6,688 nt of DNA from Sphingomonadaceae bacterium. GTDB lineage: Bacteria; Pseudomonadota; Alphaproteobacteria; Sphingomonadales; Sphingomonadaceae. The position numbers and the translations under genes were made by a program. Within the stretch, counting starts at the first letter, position 1. Every line of letters begins with the position of its first letter. Below the pieces are notes generated by a model. The model did no database searches, was not told where the DNA came from, and saw only the letters and a program-made list of their open reading frames with translations. Positions 1-6,018 of the stretch are shown here, one piece after another. The stretch covers positions 1 to 6,688 of the forward strand of contig JACDGO010000114.1 in assembly GCA_013821585.1 (NCBI GenBank), in the 5' to 3' direction.

Positions 1-31
1 CCCGCAGGTCATTCGAATACGGTCTCGTCAT
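1..31 (-). CDS. IS630 family transposase, N-terminal fragment cut by window edge
   Basis: Only the first ten codons are visible, reading MTRPYSNDLR from an ATG at 31-29. This matches the start common in IS630-family transposases (M-x-R-P-Y-S-x-D-L-R), which leads into a helix-turn-helix DNA-binding domain; the DDE catalytic domain would follow outside the window. A strong Shine-Dalgarno, GGGAGGT (47-41 on the minus strand), lies nine bases before the ATG and supports both the start and the gene. Nothing can be said about whether the rest of the transposase is intact or about programmed frameshifting. The call rests on a ten-residue match plus the ribosome site, so it is good but not certain. 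Confidence 0.65.
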   Translation of the reverse strand, partial: MTRPYSNDLR

Positions 32-124
32 CGCTCGCTGACCTCCCAACCCAGCCCAAAGGTTGAATCAGAAGTCGCACGAAAACGGAATCCCAAATCG
101 ATTCACACAATCAGGAAATGACTC
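1..124 (-). mobile_element. IS630-family insertion sequence, partial (transposase 5' end and outer terminus)
   Basis: The left edge holds the start of an IS630-type transposase reading leftwards, preceded by about 93 bases of non-coding leader (32-124). The leader is visibly less GC-rich than the flanking genes and carries repeated GAATC/GATTC words at 65-69, 88-92 and 100-104, the last two forming a small inverted repeat. IS630 elements insert at TA and duplicate it. There is no TA anywhere in 32-124, and the first one met going outward is at 125-126, inside CTAG, so the outer end most likely lies there. This boundary is inferred. The opposite end of the element is outside the window, so the terminal inverted repeats cannot be compared. 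Confidence 0.6.
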
Positions 125-447
125 TAGCCGAACAGGCGCACGAACGCGGCGTAGGTGTTTGCGTCGATCGGTTCGCGGAACGCGGCGCCGATGCGCGGGC
201 CGAGCGACCAGACGACATCGGCGCGCAGCCAGCCGATCGTCGGCAGGTCGACGCGGATCGGCGCGCGCTGACAGAGCGGCGCTTCGGTCTCGGCGAGCAG
301 GCCAAGCTCGGACAAATTGAGAATGCGCGCCGCGAAGGTGCGGCCTTCGCGGTCGACCATCAGCGTGTCGAGCGCGACCTCGGCGCGGTTCGCGCGCCTG
401 CGATCGGTGTCGGCGACGTGGGCCGCGAGCGCTGGAGCGGCTTGCAT
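124..447 (-). CDS. PilZ domain protein (c-di-GMP binding)
   Basis: A 107-residue protein made almost entirely of one PilZ domain, the cyclic-di-GMP receptor fold that usually controls motility, adhesion or exopolysaccharide output. Both ligand motifs are present: R17-R-A-N-R21 fits RxxxR, and N44-L-S-E-L-G49 fits (D/N)xSxxG, so ligand binding is expected. There is no signal peptide, membrane segment or output domain, so it should act in the cytosol on a partner protein. It follows tyrS on the same strand with a 60-base gap. No clear Shine-Dalgarno precedes the ATG, but a TATATAA stretch lies just upstream. The TAG stop sits in a CTAG that I infer to be an insertion-sequence junction, so the original C-terminus may have been slightly different. 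The family call is firm; the target is unknown. Confidence 0.88.
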   Translation of the reverse strand: MQAAPALAAHVADTDRRRANRAEVALDTLMVDREGRTFAARILNLSELGLLAETEAPLCQRAPIRVDLPTIGWLRADVVWSLGPRIGAAFREPIDANTYAAFVRLFG

Positions 448-453
448 GGCGCG

Positions 454-486
454 CTTATATAGCCGTTATGGCTCAGGGGCGGTGAA
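454..486 (-). promoter_or_regulatory. Possible promoter of the pilZ-domain gene
   Basis: On the minus strand TTCACC (486-481) and TATATA (461-456) lie 19 bases apart, resembling -35 and -10 boxes with a slightly long spacer. Transcription from here would start within a few bases of the ATG at 447, giving an almost leaderless mRNA, in keeping with the absence of a good Shine-Dalgarno. AT-rich boxes stand out in this GC-rich DNA, but the match is weak. Confidence 0.22.
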
Positions 487-507
487 TAGACGCGGTGAGC
501 GCGGCGT

Positions 508-1686
508 TTACCGAATGATCAGCCCGTGAAGCTTCTTGCCCGCGGAAACGCGCACCGGCTCCGCGCCCGGCGTGACGAGCGTTGCCTCGTCGACGACTTT
601 TTCGCCGTCGATCCGCGCGCCGCCGCCCGCGATCAGCCGCCGCGCCTCACCCTTCGACGCGACGAGCTTTAGCGCGACGAGCGCATCGACGATGCCGATC
701 GCCGACGTCGCGATCGCGTGCGTCGGCAGATCGTCGCCCTTGACGCCCTCTCCGTGCGCGAGCGCTGTCGCGGCGTCTGCGAGCACGGTCTTCGCCGCAT
801 TAAGTTCCTCGCCCCGAAGCGCTTCGAGGCGAACGATCTCGTCCTCGGACACGTCGGTGAAAAGCCGCAGGAACTTGCCCACGTCGCCGTCCTGCGTATT
901 CCGCCAGAAGGTCCAGTAATCATAGGGGCGGAGCGCGTCGGCGTTGAGCCACACCGCGCCGCTCGCGGTCTTGCCCATCTTGCCGCCGTCGGCGGTGGTG
1001 ATCAGTGGCGTCGTCAGCCCGAAGACCTGTGTTCCGTCCATCCGCCGCGTCAGCTCGATGCCATTGACGATGTTGCCCCATTGGTCCGACCCGCCGAGCT
1101 GGAGGCGGCACGCATGACGGTGCGACAGTTCGAGGAAGTCATAGGCCTGGAGGATCATGTAGTTGAATTCGAGAAAGGTCAGCGGCTGCTCGCGCTCGAG
1201 GCGCAGCTTCACCGAATCGAACGTCAACATCCGGTTGATCGTGAAATGCCTCCCTACGTCGCGCAGGAAGGGGACGTATTCGAGGCTGTCGAGCCAGTCG
1301 GCGTTGTCGACCATGATCGCGTCGGTCGGACCGTCACCGAAGGCCAGCATGCGCTCGAACACGCGGCGAATGCTTGCGATGTTCGCCGCGATGTCCTCGC
1401 CCGTCAGGAGCTTGCGGCTCTCGTCCTTGCCGGACGGATCGCCGACCTTGGTCGTGCCGCCGCCCATCACGACGATCGGCTTGTGCCCGGCCTGCTGAAG
1501 CCGCCTGAGCATCATGATCGAAACGAGATTGCCGACATGAAGCGAAGGCGCGGTCGCGTCGAAGCCGATATAGCCGGGGACGATCTGGCGTGCGGCGAGG
1601 GCGTCCAGCCCTTCGGTGTCCGTGACTTGATGGACGTAGCCGCGTTCGGAAAGAACGCGCAGGAGGTCGGAACGGAATTCGGTCAT
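508..1686 (-). CDS. tyrS: Tyrosyl-tRNA synthetase
   Basis: Class I aminoacyl-tRNA synthetase that activates tyrosine with ATP and charges tRNA-Tyr in the cytosol; essential for translation. The 392 residues hold a Rossmann catalytic core with the HIGH-type motif as HVGN (50-53, in PSLHVGNL), tyrosine-pocket segments [11 protein letters not shown] (174-184) and GGSDQWGN (198-205), and the KMSKS loop as KMGKT (236-240). An S4-like RNA-binding domain covers roughly 333-392 and ends LHGLIIR. I chose the ATG at 1686 (MTEFRSDLL) because the frame stays open upstream to 2277 only by reading through the palindromic repeat and the antisense of the DOMON-like gene. The ribosome site is weak. The leader is dominated by a long hairpin beginning 20 bases before the ATG. 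I see no T-box or attenuator peptide. All key residues are present. Confidence 0.97.
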   Translation of the reverse strand: MTEFRSDLLRVLSERGYVHQVTDTEGLDALAARQIVPGYIGFDATAPSLHVGNLVSIMMLRRLQQAGHKPIVVMGGGTTKVGDPSGKDESRKLLTGEDIAANIASIRRVFERMLAFGDGPTDAIMVDNADWLDSLEYVPFLRDVGRHFTINRMLTFDSVKLRLEREQPLTFLEFNYMILQAYDFLELSHRHACRLQLGGSDQWGNIVNGIELTRRMDGTQVFGLTTPLITTADGGKMGKTASGAVWLNADALRPYDYWTFWRNTQDGDVGKFLRLFTDVSEDEIVRLEALRGEELNAAKTVLADAATALAHGEGVKGDDLPTHAIATSAIGIVDALVALKLVASKGEARRLIAGGGARIDGEKVVDEATLVTPGAEPVRVSAGKKLHGLIIR

Positions 1687-1706
1687 CGCGGCGCGGTGCT
1701 TACCCA

Positions 1707-1802
1707 CCCTGTCATCCCCGCGAAAGCGGGGATCCCGCTTTTTCTTGTTTCGATGCGCGAAGAAGGAGAAGCGGGATTCCCGCTTTCGCGGGAATGACGG
1801 GG
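1707..1802. repeat. Paired palindromic repeat (REP/dRS3-like) between divergent genes
   Basis: Two copies of a short palindrome in opposite orientation form one large inverted repeat. Arms 1707-1746 and 1763-1802 pair over about 40 bases with one A/C mismatch (1716/1793) and a few G-T pairs, around a 16-base loop. Each unit is itself a hairpin with a four-base loop: TCCCCGC/GCGGGGA at 1715-1732 and ATTCCCGC/GCGGGAAT at 1776-1795. Each unit also holds a second, overlapping hairpin (AAAGCGGG/CCCGCTTT at 1723-1741, mirrored at 1769-1785), so alternative folds compete. The GTCATTCCCGCGAAAGCGGG core is of the kind scattered in many proteobacterial genomes and resembles Neisseria dRS3; read through, it gives the tell-tale peptides PRKRESR and DPRFRGDD. 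It fills most of the tyrS/DOMON intergenic region. Confidence 0.9.
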
Positions 1803-1807
1803 GAAGG
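1801..1807 (+). promoter_or_regulatory. Shine-Dalgarno of the DOMON-like gene, abutting the repeat
   Basis: GGGAAGG lies five bases before the ATG at 1813. Its first two bases are also the last paired bases of the right arm of the palindromic repeat. If transcription starts upstream of or within the repeat, folding of the hairpin could affect access to this site. The site decides the start codon of the DOMON-like gene. Confidence 0.6.
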
Positions 1808-1812
1808 TATTC

Positions 1813-2325
1813 ATGTTCGCGCTCGTGCCGCATTCCGCCCATCCGCCGGTCACGGCGCGCGGCGTCACGGTCGGGATCGAGCGCGTCGAAGACATCCTCC
1901 TGCTGACCTACCGGATCGAAGGCGAAATCGTCGTGCCGTCGGCTGTGCAGCCCAGCCGTGCCGACAATTTGTGGCGAACGACATGCTGCGAGCTGTTCCT
2001 GTTTGGACCGGCCGGCAGCTACCGCGAGCTGAACTTCAGCCCGTCGGGCGCGTGGGCGGCCTATGCCTTCGACCACTATCGCGAAGGCATGCGCGAGACG
2101 CAGGTCGGGGTCGGCATCGACGTCGAGCAAGCCCGAGACGTTCTGATCCTTCGGGTTCGACTGGCACTCGATCTCGCGGAGACCGACCGCCTCGTCCCGG
2201 CCGCCGTCGTCGAGGAGGCGGGTGGCCACATAAGCTATTGGGCGCTCGTGCACCCCTGCGGCGCGCCCGATTTTCACGACCGGGGTTGCGCGTCCATCGC
2301 CCTCGCGGACATAGCCGCGCCATGA
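1813..2325 (+). CDS. DOMON-like domain protein
   Basis: A 170-residue single-domain protein of the bacterial DOMON-like family, a beta-sandwich fold related to carbohydrate- and heme-binding DOMON domains; I recall a subgroup described in domain databases as MurB-associated. Family hallmarks are [13 protein letters not shown] (51-63), the conserved NFSPSG (74-79) followed by [18 protein letters not shown] (141-145) and PDFHD (152-156). There is no signal peptide or membrane segment, so it should be cytosolic, which is unusual for a sugar-binding sandwich fold. The ATG at 1813 has a good Shine-Dalgarno. The stop overlaps the start of the DUF1343/NamZ homologue by ATGA, so the two are translationally coupled and likely work together; the simplest guess is a sugar-binding or accessory role for that enzyme. 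Its ligand is unknown. Confidence 0.82.
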   Translation: MFALVPHSAHPPVTARGVTVGIERVEDILLLTYRIEGEIVVPSAVQPSRADNLWRTTCCELFLFGPAGSYRELNFSPSGAWAAYAFDHYREGMRETQVGVGIDVEQARDVLILRVRLALDLAETDRLVPAAVVEEAGGHISYWALVHPCGAPDFHDRGCASIALADIAAP

Positions 2326-3518
2326 ACTTCGGCATCGACCGGCTGCTCGCCGACCCGGCGCTACGCGCGCCGATTCAAAGAAAGCGTGTCGCGCTCCTCG
2401 CGCACCCGGCGTCGGTCACGCGCGATCTGACGCATTCGCTCGACGCGCTCATGGCGTGCGGGCTGAATGTCACCGCCGCCTTCGGCCCCCAGCACGGCCT
2501 GCGCGGCGACAAGCAGGACAATATGGTCGAGTCGCCCGACTTCACCGATCCCGTTCACGGCATCCCCGTCTTCAGCCTCTACGGTGAAGTCCGCCGCCCG
2601 AGCGGACAGTCGATGGGGACGTTCGACACGATCCTGGTCGATCTCCAGGATGTCGGCTGCCGCATCTACACCTTCGTGACCACGCTGCTTTATGTCCTCG
2701 AAGCGGCGGCGGCGCACGGCAAGGCGGTCTGGGTGCTCGACCGCCCGAATCCCGCCGGGCGGCCTGTCGAAGGCCTGACATTGCGCGAAGGCTGGGAAAG
2801 CTTCGTCGGCGCGGGGCCGATGCCGATGCGCCACGGGCTGACGCTCGGCGAGATGTGCCACTGGTTCGTCGAGCAATTTCGCCTCGATGTCGATTACCGC
2901 GTCATCCAGATGGAAGGGTGGCGGCCGGACGAGGGGCCGGGCTTCGGCTGGCCGCCGTCGCGCGTCTGGATCAATCCCAGCCCCAATGCCGCGAACCTCA
3001 ACATGGCGCGCTGCTATGCGGGCACGGTGATGCTCGAAGGAACGACGCTCAGCGAGGGGCGGGGGACGACGCGCCCGCTCGAGCTGTTCGGCGCGCCCGA
3101 TATCGACGCGCGCGCGCTGATCGCCGAGATGCACCGGATCGCACCCGAATGGCTTGGCGGATGTGCGCTGCGCGCCATCGCGTTCGAACCGACCTTCCAC
3201 AAGCACGTCGGCAAGCTTTGCAACGGCGTGCACGTCCATGCCGAAGGTTCCGCGTACGATCATGCGGCGTTCAAGCCGTGGCGGCTCCAGGCGCTCGCCT
3301 TCAAGGCGCTGCGGGCGCTGTCGCCGGATTACGATCTCTGGCGTGATTTCCCTTACGAGTACGAGATCGGCAAGCTGGCGATCGACGTCATCAACGGCTC
3401 GCCGCTGCTGCGCGAATGGATCGACGAAGCGGCGGCCGAACCCGGCGACCTCGATGCGGTCGCGAACGCCGATGAGGTGTCGTGGCGCGAGCAAGTTCGC
3501 CCTCTGCTGCTTTATTGA
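2322..3518 (+). CDS. DUF1343 / NamZ-family exo-beta-N-acetylmuramidase homologue
   Basis: A 398-residue protein matching DUF1343 (YbbC/NamZ, GH171) over its whole length. Characterised NamZ removes terminal N-acetylmuramic acid from peptidoglycan fragments. Family blocks run in order: [12 protein letters not shown] (25-36), GPQHGLRGD (55-63), a [13 protein letters not shown] block (106-118), [13 protein letters not shown] (139-151), RHGLTLGEM (170-178), NPSPNAANL (218-226) and [13 protein letters not shown] (243-255). The usual PEHG in the second block is PQHG here (Q57), so a glutamate typical of the family is replaced. No signal peptide is visible, so the protein is predicted cytosolic, whereas several characterised members are exported. 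The start at 2322 forms an ATGA overlap with the DOMON-like gene; the frame is open further upstream only as shadow of that gene. Family firm; activity and substrate inferred. Confidence 0.9.
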   Translation: MNFGIDRLLADPALRAPIQRKRVALLAHPASVTRDLTHSLDALMACGLNVTAAFGPQHGLRGDKQDNMVESPDFTDPVHGIPVFSLYGEVRRPSGQSMGTFDTILVDLQDVGCRIYTFVTTLLYVLEAAAAHGKAVWVLDRPNPAGRPVEGLTLREGWESFVGAGPMPMRHGLTLGEMCHWFVEQFRLDVDYRVIQMEGWRPDEGPGFGWPPSRVWINPSPNAANLNMARCYAGTVMLEGTTLSEGRGTTRPLELFGAPDIDARALIAEMHRIAPEWLGGCALRAIAFEPTFHKHVGKLCNGVHVHAEGSAYDHAAFKPWRLQALAFKALRALSPDYDLWRDFPYEYEIGKLAIDVINGSPLLREWIDEAAAEPGDLDAVANADEVSWREQVRPLLLY

Positions 3519-3573
3519 GGCGAGTTGCCCGCCGAACGCGGCAGTTTGCTGCACCGCAGGGCTGTGCGCCATC

Positions 3574-3589
3574 TTTACCTTTTGTTAAC
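3574..3589 (+). promoter_or_regulatory. Candidate CtrA binding site upstream of the 52-residue gene
   Basis: TTTA, seven bases, then TTAAC, against the alphaproteobacterial CtrA consensus TTAA-N7-TTAA(C): one mismatch. It stands out as the only AT-rich stretch in the 125-base gap after the NamZ homologue and lies 54 bases before the ATG at 3644, a reasonable distance for a promoter element. CtrA is the cell-cycle and motility response regulator of this class. The rest of the gap (3519-3643) shows no convincing terminator. Confidence 0.4.
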
Positions 3590-3643
3590 TATGCGGGGCG
3601 CAGGAATTGCACGCCACGACGATTCCGCGGGAGGGTGCGCGAA

Positions 3644-3802
3644 ATGGAGTCGGATATTCGTTATTACTGGCGCCGCGCCGCGAGCGAGGCCGCCGCCGCG
3701 ACGCGCGCCTTGACGAGCGAGGCGCGCCAACGCCGCCTTCTTCTCGCCGAGCAATTCGCCATCAAGGCGCGCGAATGCGCCGAGGCCCAGCCGGCGACCT
3801 GA
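3644..3802 (+). CDS. Small conserved hypothetical protein (ESDIRYY type)
   Basis: A 52-residue protein, MESDIRYYWRRAAS..., rich in alanine, arginine and glutamate and probably one long amphipathic helix. I recall similar short proteins with an N-terminal (E)SDxRYYxRRA signature in sphingomonads, often as several paralogues; none has a function known to me. The start at 3644 has a strong Shine-Dalgarno, GGGAGGG (3629-3635), eight bases upstream. The frame is open back to 3482, but that part overlaps the end of the NamZ homologue. There is no signal peptide or membrane segment. A CtrA-like site precedes it, suggesting its own promoter. Its stop lies 3 bases from the stop of the convergent dioxygenase gene. 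Existence is well supported; function is unknown. Confidence 0.75.
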   Translation: MESDIRYYWRRAASEAAAATRALTSEARQRRLLLAEQFAIKARECAEAQPAT

Positions 3803-3805
3803 CCT

Positions 3806-4780
3806 CTAGGCCGCGTCTTCCGGCCCGAATGCCGCGCCGTCCCCGGCCGGCCGTTCCCTGATCCAGCGGCTTGCCATCAATTTTTCTCCGCGCGTCACCG
3901 GGCAACCCTCGTGCCGCGACGTCGGATCGGGGCGCCCGTCATAGAGCGCGTTGCGAAACACGATCGCGTCGCCCGTTTGCCCGCGCAGAGCGAGACCGGT
4001 TTCGAGAAAGCGCGTCTCGCCGCCGTCATAGTCCTCGTTGAGCCAGACAAGCGCCGTCAGCCGCCGCTGATTGGTCATGCCGGGAACCGCGTCGAGATGC
4101 GGACTGTAGCGCTCGCCCGGGCGATAACGCAGCAATTGCAGCGGCTCGCCCTGGCGCACATGGGTGCCGCTCGCGGCGGCGATGCGGCGGTTGAGCGCAT
4201 GAACCAGCGGCCATTCGGCGGTAAGCGGAAAGCCCGCGCTGTCCGAGCGGCGAACCGGATCCTTGACGAAGCGGCCTTTCCCTTCGTGGAAGATTTGCGC
4301 GGGCTTGAAACGCGTCCGCGAGACGTCGATCAGGAAGCGGCATTCGTCAATCGAGAACAGGTCGGCGAAGCGCACGATTTCGGGCGCGCTGCTCACCTCT
4401 TCGCCTTCGAACGTCGCAACAGGGGCGCCGTCCGCCGTTAGCACCATCGCCGCGATCAAATCGCGCTGGCGCGCCGCGAGCGGATCACGATCCGCCCAGT
4501 CACCGAGCAACGCGACGGCCGCGCGCCAGTCCGCCGCGCCACCGGTTCCGGTGGCGACGAAGCCTGTGCAGATTCGCGCCGCCCCGGCATTGCCCAGCTC
4601 GGCCGCACGCCGCAGGCACTCGCGCGCGGCAACGGGATCGCGCGGGCAGAGTCTTCCTTCGAGCCGCCACAGCCCGAGCAGCGCGAGCGCGTCTCCGTCG
4701 GTCGCCGTTTCGAGCAGCGCGACCGCTTCGCCGCCGCACCCCGACTGCGCGAGCGCCATCGCGTCCTGCGCCGCCGCCAT
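3806..4780 (-). CDS. 2OG-Fe(II) oxygenase, prolyl 4-hydroxylase-like, with N-terminal Sel1-like repeats
   Basis: A 324-residue protein in two parts. Residues about 25-110 look like Sel1/TPR-type helical repeats (ALALLGLWRLEG, ARECLRRAAELGNAGAA), which usually bind proteins. Residues about 130-310 are a prolyl-4-hydroxylase-like double-stranded beta-helix dioxygenase, which couples oxidation of 2-oxoglutarate to hydroxylation. The iron triad is complete: H228 and D230 in RYSPHLD, and H290 in SRHEG; K300 in GEKLMASRW is the expected 2-oxoglutarate anchor. There is no signal peptide. I chose the start at 4780 rather than the upstream ATG at 4960 because it gives a TGATG overlap with the VWA gene, and the extra 60 residues are shadow of that gene. 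No strong Shine-Dalgarno is present, so translation is probably coupled. The substrate is unknown; a protein target is plausible given the repeats. Confidence 0.88.
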   Translation of the reverse strand: MAAAQDAMALAQSGCGGEAVALLETATDGDALALLGLWRLEGRLCPRDPVAARECLRRAAELGNAGAARICTGFVATGTGGAADWRAAVALLGDWADRDPLAARQRDLIAAMVLTADGAPVATFEGEEVSSAPEIVRFADLFSIDECRFLIDVSRTRFKPAQIFHEGKGRFVKDPVRRSDSAGFPLTAEWPLVHALNRRIAAASGTHVRQGEPLQLLRYRPGERYSPHLDAVPGMTNQRRLTALVWLNEDYDGGETRFLETGLALRGQTGDAIVFRNALYDGRPDPTSRHEGCPVTRGEKLMASRWIRERPAGDGAAFGPEDAA

Positions 4781-5958
4781 CAATTCTTGCGCGTGAGGCC
4801 GCGCATTGCATCGTCGAGGCCGGCAAGCGTCAGCGGATACATGCGCCCCCCCATCGCCTCGCGCAGCAGAGCGATCGACTGCGAATAGCCCCAATGCGCT
4901 TGCGGCACGGGATTGAGCCACGCGGCGGCGGGATAGGTCGTGGTTAGCCGGTGCATCCATACTGTCCCCGGTTCCTCGTTGAAATGCTCGACCGAGCCGC
5001 CGGGATGGCTGACCTCATAGGGACTCATCGACGCGTCGCCAACCAAGATCAGCTTATAGTCGTGGCCGTATTTGTGGAGCACGTCCCACGTCGGCGTGCG
5101 CTCCGAAAAGCGGCGACGGTTGTCCTTCCACACGCCTTCGTACGGGCAGTTGTGGAAATAGAAGAATTCGAGGTTCTTGAATTCGCTCGTCGCCGCGCTG
5201 AACAGCTCCTCGCAAAGCTTGATGTGCGGGTCCATCGATCCGCCGACGTCGAGGAACAGCAGCAGCTTGACCGCATTGTGCCGCTCGGGGCGCATGCGGA
5301 TGTCGAGCCAGCCGTTGCGCGCGGTGCCGTCGATCGTTTCGTCGATGTCGAGTTCGTCGGCCGCGCCCTCGCGCGCGAAGCAGCGCAGGCGGCGGAGCGC
5401 GATCTTGATGTTGCGCGTGCCGAGTTCCTTGGTGGAGTCGAGATTGCGGAACTCGCGCTTGTCCCACACCTTAAGCGCGCGGCCGTGCTTGCCCTCGCCG
5501 CCGATGCGCACCCCTTTGGGGTTGTAGCCGCTGTTGCCGAACGGCGACGTTCCGCCGGTGCCGATCCACTTGTTTCCGCCCTGATGCCGGCCCTGCTGCT
5601 CGGCGAGGCGCTGTTTCAGCGTCTCCATGATCTCGTCCCACGATCCGAGCGACTTGATCGCCTCCATTTCCTCAGGCGTCAGGAATTTCTCGGCGATCGC
5701 CTGCAGCCATTCGGCGGGAATTTCGGCGTTCTCTGCACCATAGCTGGTCAGGATGCCCTTGAAGACCTTGGCGAAGACCTGGTCGAAGCGGTCGATCAGC
5801 CCCTCGTCCTTCACATAGGTCGCGCGGGCGAGATAATAGAATTGCTCGGGGTCGCGCGAAATCACGTCGCGGTCGAGCGCCTCCAGGAGCACGAGATGCT
5901 CCTTCATGCTTGCCGGGATGCCCGCCGCGCGTAGCTCGTCGAGGAAATTGAAGAACAT
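4780..5958 (-). CDS. VWA domain-containing protein (CoxE-like, COG3825 type)
   Basis: A 392-residue cytosolic protein of the CoxE-like VWA family. The N-terminus, [21 protein letters not shown], is a typical start for this family and fixes the initiation codon, although the ribosome site is weak. A glycine-rich linker lies around 123-157. The VWA domain spans about 228-390 with the metal-ion motif as D237-V-G-G-S241, a variant of DxSxS I recall as common in this family, and a second acidic site at D308 (LVGDAS). Relatives usually work with a MoxR/CoxD-type AAA+ ATPase as a chaperone pair for maturing metalloenzymes or complexes. No such ATPase is in the window: upstream is a divergent chemotaxis gene, downstream the dioxygenase, coupled by TGATG. 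The client is unknown. Confidence 0.9.
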   Translation of the reverse strand: MFFNFLDELRAAGIPASMKEHLVLLEALDRDVISRDPEQFYYLARATYVKDEGLIDRFDQVFAKVFKGILTSYGAENAEIPAEWLQAIAEKFLTPEEMEAIKSLGSWDEIMETLKQRLAEQQGRHQGGNKWIGTGGTSPFGNSGYNPKGVRIGGEGKHGRALKVWDKREFRNLDSTKELGTRNIKIALRRLRCFAREGAADELDIDETIDGTARNGWLDIRMRPERHNAVKLLLFLDVGGSMDPHIKLCEELFSAATSEFKNLEFFYFHNCPYEGVWKDNRRRFSERTPTWDVLHKYGHDYKLILVGDASMSPYEVSHPGGSVEHFNEEPGTVWMHRLTTTYPAAAWLNPVPQAHWGYSQSIALLREAMGGRMYPLTLAGLDDAMRGLTRKN

Positions 5959-5979
5959 CGCAGTCGGTATGCGGCAAGG

Positions 5980-5995
5980 TTAAGCTGCCTTCAAC
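5980..5995 (+). promoter_or_regulatory. Candidate CtrA binding site in the VWA/MCP divergent region
   Basis: TTAA, seven bases, then TCAAC, one mismatch from the CtrA consensus TTAA-N7-TTAA(C). It sits in the only 60 bases between the VWA start (5958) and the MCP start (6019), so it could act on either gene. It ends two bases before an alternative in-frame ATG at 5998, which argues for initiation at 6019 if the site is real. Confidence 0.4.
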
Positions 5996-6018
5996 AAATG
6001 CGCGTTAGCGCTGCGCGC

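Noticed and set aside
63..320. Plus-strand frames at the left end (63-320, 118-462)
   Set aside because: Arginine- and alanine-rich shadows of the PilZ gene, with no ribosome site or family match.
1723..1747. Rho-independent terminator on the plus strand (AAAGCGGG/CCCGCTTT then T-rich)
   Set aside because: No plus-strand gene lies upstream to be terminated. The shape follows from the repeat unit, so it is recorded there instead.
718..1797. Long plus-strand frame of 359 codons across tyrS
   Set aside because: It is the antisense shadow of tyrS in GC-rich DNA, with no family resemblance and a composition typical of shadow frames.
1687..2277. 197-residue N-terminal extension of tyrosyl-tRNA synthetase in the same open frame
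   Set aside because: It translates the palindromic repeat ([15 protein letters not shown]) and the antisense of the DOMON-like gene. The TyrRS family starts at the ATG at 1686 and 392 residues is a normal length.
3538..3557. Possible terminator hairpin after the NamZ homologue
   Set aside because: The GCGGCAG/CTGCACCGC pairing is imperfect and no T-run follows directly; the nearest T-rich stretch is better explained as the CtrA-like site.
2361..3572. Minus-strand frame of 403 codons across the NamZ homologue
   Set aside because: Antisense shadow; the plus strand has full DUF1343 motifs and a coupled start.
4781..4960. 60-residue N-terminal extension of the dioxygenase
   Set aside because: It lies wholly inside the VWA gene in another frame, and the start at 4780 gives a standard TGATG overlap.
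4951..5934. Plus-strand frame of 327 codons across the VWA gene
   Set aside because: Antisense shadow; the minus strand carries the VWA metal motif and family N-terminus.
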